NCBI GenBank assembly: GCA_964560875.1
Contig: CAZLMW010000021.1
Location: forward strand, 17,582-81,581
Origin: CAZLMW01 sp964560875
GTDB taxonomy: Bacteria; Myxococcota_A; UBA9042
Length of the DNA: 64,000 nt
Direction: 5' to 3'
The notes beneath the pieces were generated by a model, which searched no databases, was not told the origin of the DNA, and saw nothing but the letters and a program-made list of their open reading frames with translations. Made by a program: the position numbers and the translations under genes. This document shows positions 62,228 to 64,000 of this stretch, piece by piece (positions within the stretch are counted from its first letter, which is position 1; every line of letters begins with the position of its first letter).

Positions 62228-62784
62228 GTCTGGGCTGGGGCGGCGTCGAGCTCGGCAAGGATCTCCGCTCGGGCTTTTTCAAGCCGCGCGCGAATGAAGC
62301 CGCGGAAGGGAAACATGAACAGGTAGTCGGGGCCAATGAAACGGTCCTCGATGAAGCGCAGCAGGCTGTCTGGGATGGCGCCGTCGAGCTCGGCATTGAC
62401 CCGCAGTGTCTCCACGTAAGCGCGCCATTCCCAGTGCGCTCGCATCGTGAATACCGCGGGAAAAAGCAGCACGTACGAGACGTGAAACCACCCCCAGTAG
62501 CGTCTTGCGTCGCGCAGGTGCACCGCCTCGTGGCGCAGGATTTCGTAGAGCGCGCGCGGGCCGACTTCGCGGCGCCATGCCTCCGATGGAAACCACACCG
62601 CGCCGAACATGACGGTCGTGTAGTGGGTCATGTATTGGTCGTTGAACGGCCGGACGAGCGCGCCGATCGCGCGTTGCACAGCCGATTCGTCCTTGTAGCC
62701 GATACGGAACCCGGGCAGCTCCCGCGCGAGTGTTGCGCAAAGGTCGTCGACGTGGTCGCTGGTGATGACTCGGCGGCGGTGCAT
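62224..62784 (-). CDS. Putative membrane-associated zincin-like protein (HEAVH)
   Basis: 186 residues. The zinc-protease-like HEAVH motif lies at ~84-88 in LYEILRHEAVHLRDARR, followed by one hydrophobic helix (WFHVSYVLLFPAVFTM, ~98-113) and a candidate third ligand Glu (HWEWRAYVE) about 30 residues after the motif. This H-E-x-x-H plus downstream E pattern fits a gluzincin-like site, but the protein is small and has no known family name that I can give. It overlaps yheT by 4 bases. Protease activity is possible, not shown. Confidence 0.6.
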   Translation of the reverse strand: MHRRRVITSDHVDDLCATLARELPGFRIGYKDESAVQRAIGALVRPFNDQYMTHYTTVMFGAVWFPSEAWRREVGPRALYEILRHEAVHLRDARRYWGWFHVSYVLLFPAVFTMRAHWEWRAYVETLRVNAELDGAIPDSLLRFIEDRFIGPDYLFMFPFRGFIRARLEKARAEILAELDAAPAQT

Positions 62785-63036
62785 GTGGACGAACTCGACA
62801 GGCGCGGAAGATCACGATAACAGCCGCGACCGCCCGCCGGGTTCGAGCATCCCATTCTTTTTTGCAACGATGTTGAGCCGTCGTTGCGATTATCGTACCC
62901 TGCCGCCGCATCGCCGCATTTGGCGGGCTCCCCCGATACATCCTGGTCGCCCAACTCGCGGTTGCGACCGCCCTTTAATCGTTCGATCACAGCCGGGCCG
63001 GAATCGCCATCGCGCAGCCCGATAGAGAGCATTACT

Positions 63037-63714
63037 ATGCTAAAGTACCGCCACCTCGTCGCCGTCTTTGCGGTTGCCGCGCTCGCCGCGTGCGGGACCG
63101 AGTCCGATGATTCAGCAACCCCCGCCACCGATTCGGGCAGCAGCTCGGGCGCGACCGATTCGGGCAGCAGCTCGGGCGGCACGGCCGACTCCGGCGCCAC
63201 CGGAGGCGATGCAGGTGCGTCCAGCAGCAGTGGCGGCTCGGCCGACGCCGGTTCGACGGCGACCGACGCGGGCAGCAGCGGCGCATCGACGGACGCGGGC
63301 AGCAGCGGCGGCGCGGTGGATGCAGGGTCGAGCAGCGGCGGCGGAGATGCCGGCAGCAGCGGAGCGGCGATCCCGAAGTGGTCCGAGCTCAAGGGCAAGG
63401 AAAAGTCCGACTTCATGACTAATCACGTCCTCCCGGGCATGAGCGCGATCTTGAAGAAGGCCGACGGCAAGAAGTACCCCAAGATCATGTGCACCCACTG
63501 CCACGGCGCCGACGGTTTCAAAAACGGCTGGAAGATGCCCAGCGGAATCAAGCCGCTCGACCCGATGAAGATGCCGCCGAAGGGCAAGTACCCGGTGGCC
63601 GACGCCATGTACAACGAGGTCATGCCGATGATGATCAAGCTGCTCGGCAAGAAGCCTCTTGACCCCAAGACCGGCAAGGGCTTCAGCTGCTTCAGCTGCC
63701 ACGGCAAGAAGTAG
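63037..63714 (+). CDS. Diheme c-type cytochrome-like lipoprotein with long Gly/Ser/Asp linker
   Basis: 225 residues. The signal is FAVAALAACG with lipid Cys 19. Residues 22-111 are a flexible linker of repeated DSGSSSG / DAGSSG units. The C-terminal domain (~112-225) carries two heme c attachment sites, CTHCH at 152-156 and CFSCH at 218-222; Met residues (MKMP, MPMM) could serve as distal ligands. It would be an electron-transfer protein anchored to a membrane, with its hemes held away from the surface by the linker. ATG 63037 follows a GAGAG ribosome site; the upstream open frame has no signal. A strong terminator follows. Confidence 0.85.
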   Translation: MLKYRHLVAVFAVAALAACGTESDDSATPATDSGSSSGATDSGSSSGGTADSGATGGDAGASSSSGGSADAGSTATDAGSSGASTDAGSSGGAVDAGSSSGGGDAGSSGAAIPKWSELKGKEKSDFMTNHVLPGMSAILKKADGKKYPKIMCTHCHGADGFKNGWKMPSGIKPLDPMKMPPKGKYPVADAMYNEVMPMMIKLLGKKPLDPKTGKGFSCFSCHGKK

Positions 63715-63742
63715 CCGCACCGACCTGTTCACCAACAGCGAC

Positions 63743-63780
63743 AAGGCCCCGCGTTCTCAGCGCGGGGTCTTTCGTTTTTT
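63743..63780 (+). terminator. Rho-independent terminator
   Basis: Stem AAGGCCCCGCG (63743-63753) and CGCGGGGTCTT (63761-63771), 11 pairs including one G-T wobble, around the loop TTCTCAG. It is followed by TCG and a run of six T (63775-63780). It lies 29 bases after the cytochrome stop codon and is the clearest terminator in the window. Confidence 0.9.
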
Positions 63781-63884
63781 GGCAGGCGCCGGCCTCGCTT
63801 AGCCCGGCCTGGCCCGTTTTGATCCGGTCCAGGAGGCTGTAGCGGATAGCGGATCTGTAGGCGCGAAGCGTCGACGGGCAGTAG

Positions 63885-63904
63885 CCTTGGGCGCCAGCCC
63901 AAGG
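63885..63904. repeat. Perfect 8-base hairpin within a repeat-like 3' region
   Basis: CCTTGGGC and GCCCAAGG surround the loop GCCA. Two related segments flank it, GCGAAGCGTCGACGGGCAG at ~63862 and GTGAAGCGCCGACAGGTC at ~63930, so the 63830-63970 stretch looks like REP-type repetitive DNA. No gene is seen from the terminator to the end of the window (63781-64000). Confidence 0.5.
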
Positions 63905-64000
63905 GCTGTCGGTTCATCATCTTGAGGCGTGAAGCGCCGACAGGTCCTGCCGCCGCGTCGCGGCTGTCCCGAAGACGAACGCATTCCTTGGGGTTGGCAC

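Overview
The window is a high-GC bacterial scaffold with one 100-base assembly gap (29238-29337). Eukaryote-like Ser/Thr kinases, an FHA/sigma-54 activator, FGE-sulfatase-fold lipoproteins and very large cysteine-rich, MopE-motif lipoproteins point to the Myxococcota or a close former-deltaproteobacterial lineage. This placement is inferred from gene content only; no rRNA or tRNA gene was found.

Left part (1-12.9 kb) is mostly housekeeping and metabolism: a GAF/HD-GYP c-di-GMP phosphodiesterase, cysteinyl-tRNA synthetase (cysS), a glyoxalase II (gloB) overlapping an ACMSD-type decarboxylase of tryptophan/kynurenine catabolism, a sodium:solute symporter with a small membrane partner, a PlsC-like acyltransferase, lipoproteins, a higBA toxin-antitoxin pair with two operator-like palindromes, and a DXD glycosyltransferase.

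The minus-strand block 13.2-24.4 kb reads as one signalling/surface module. In transcription order it has kinase A, membrane protein A, an FHA sigma-54 activator and FGE-like lipoprotein A; then, after a 335-base spacer with a -24/-12-like promoter, a 1081-residue cysteine-repeat FGE-like lipoprotein B, kinase B and membrane protein B. The kinase and membrane-protein pairs appear duplicated. The two FGE-like domains lack the usual catalytic cysteines but share an inserted six-cysteine cluster. Upstream lie a decayed PEP/pyruvate-binding-type gene and two outer-membrane-like proteins.

From 26.4 kb to the gap is a class III cyclase fused to a STAND-type ATPase and TPR-like helices. After the gap come a 1462-residue cysteine-rich/propeller lipoprotein and an orphan topoisomerase VI A/Spo11-like protein with the expected catalytic tyrosine and Toprim acidic residues, behind a promoter overlapped by a dyad.

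35.6-57.5 kb is a four-gene, 22-kb operon with start/stop overlaps or 6-base spacing. It encodes giant predicted lipoproteins of 2103, 1435, 2411 and 1359 residues: a protein with a Tc-toxin-A-like tail, a MopE-motif protein, an FG-GAP propeller/lectin-like/beta-helix protein, and a papain-like peptidase/TSP3/beta-helix protein. The right end carries a possible 48-residue small protein, low-complexity repeats, a GT2-like glycosyltransferase, another MopE-motif lipoprotein, a YheT hydrolase overlapping a HEAVH membrane protein, and a diheme cytochrome lipoprotein followed by a clear terminator.
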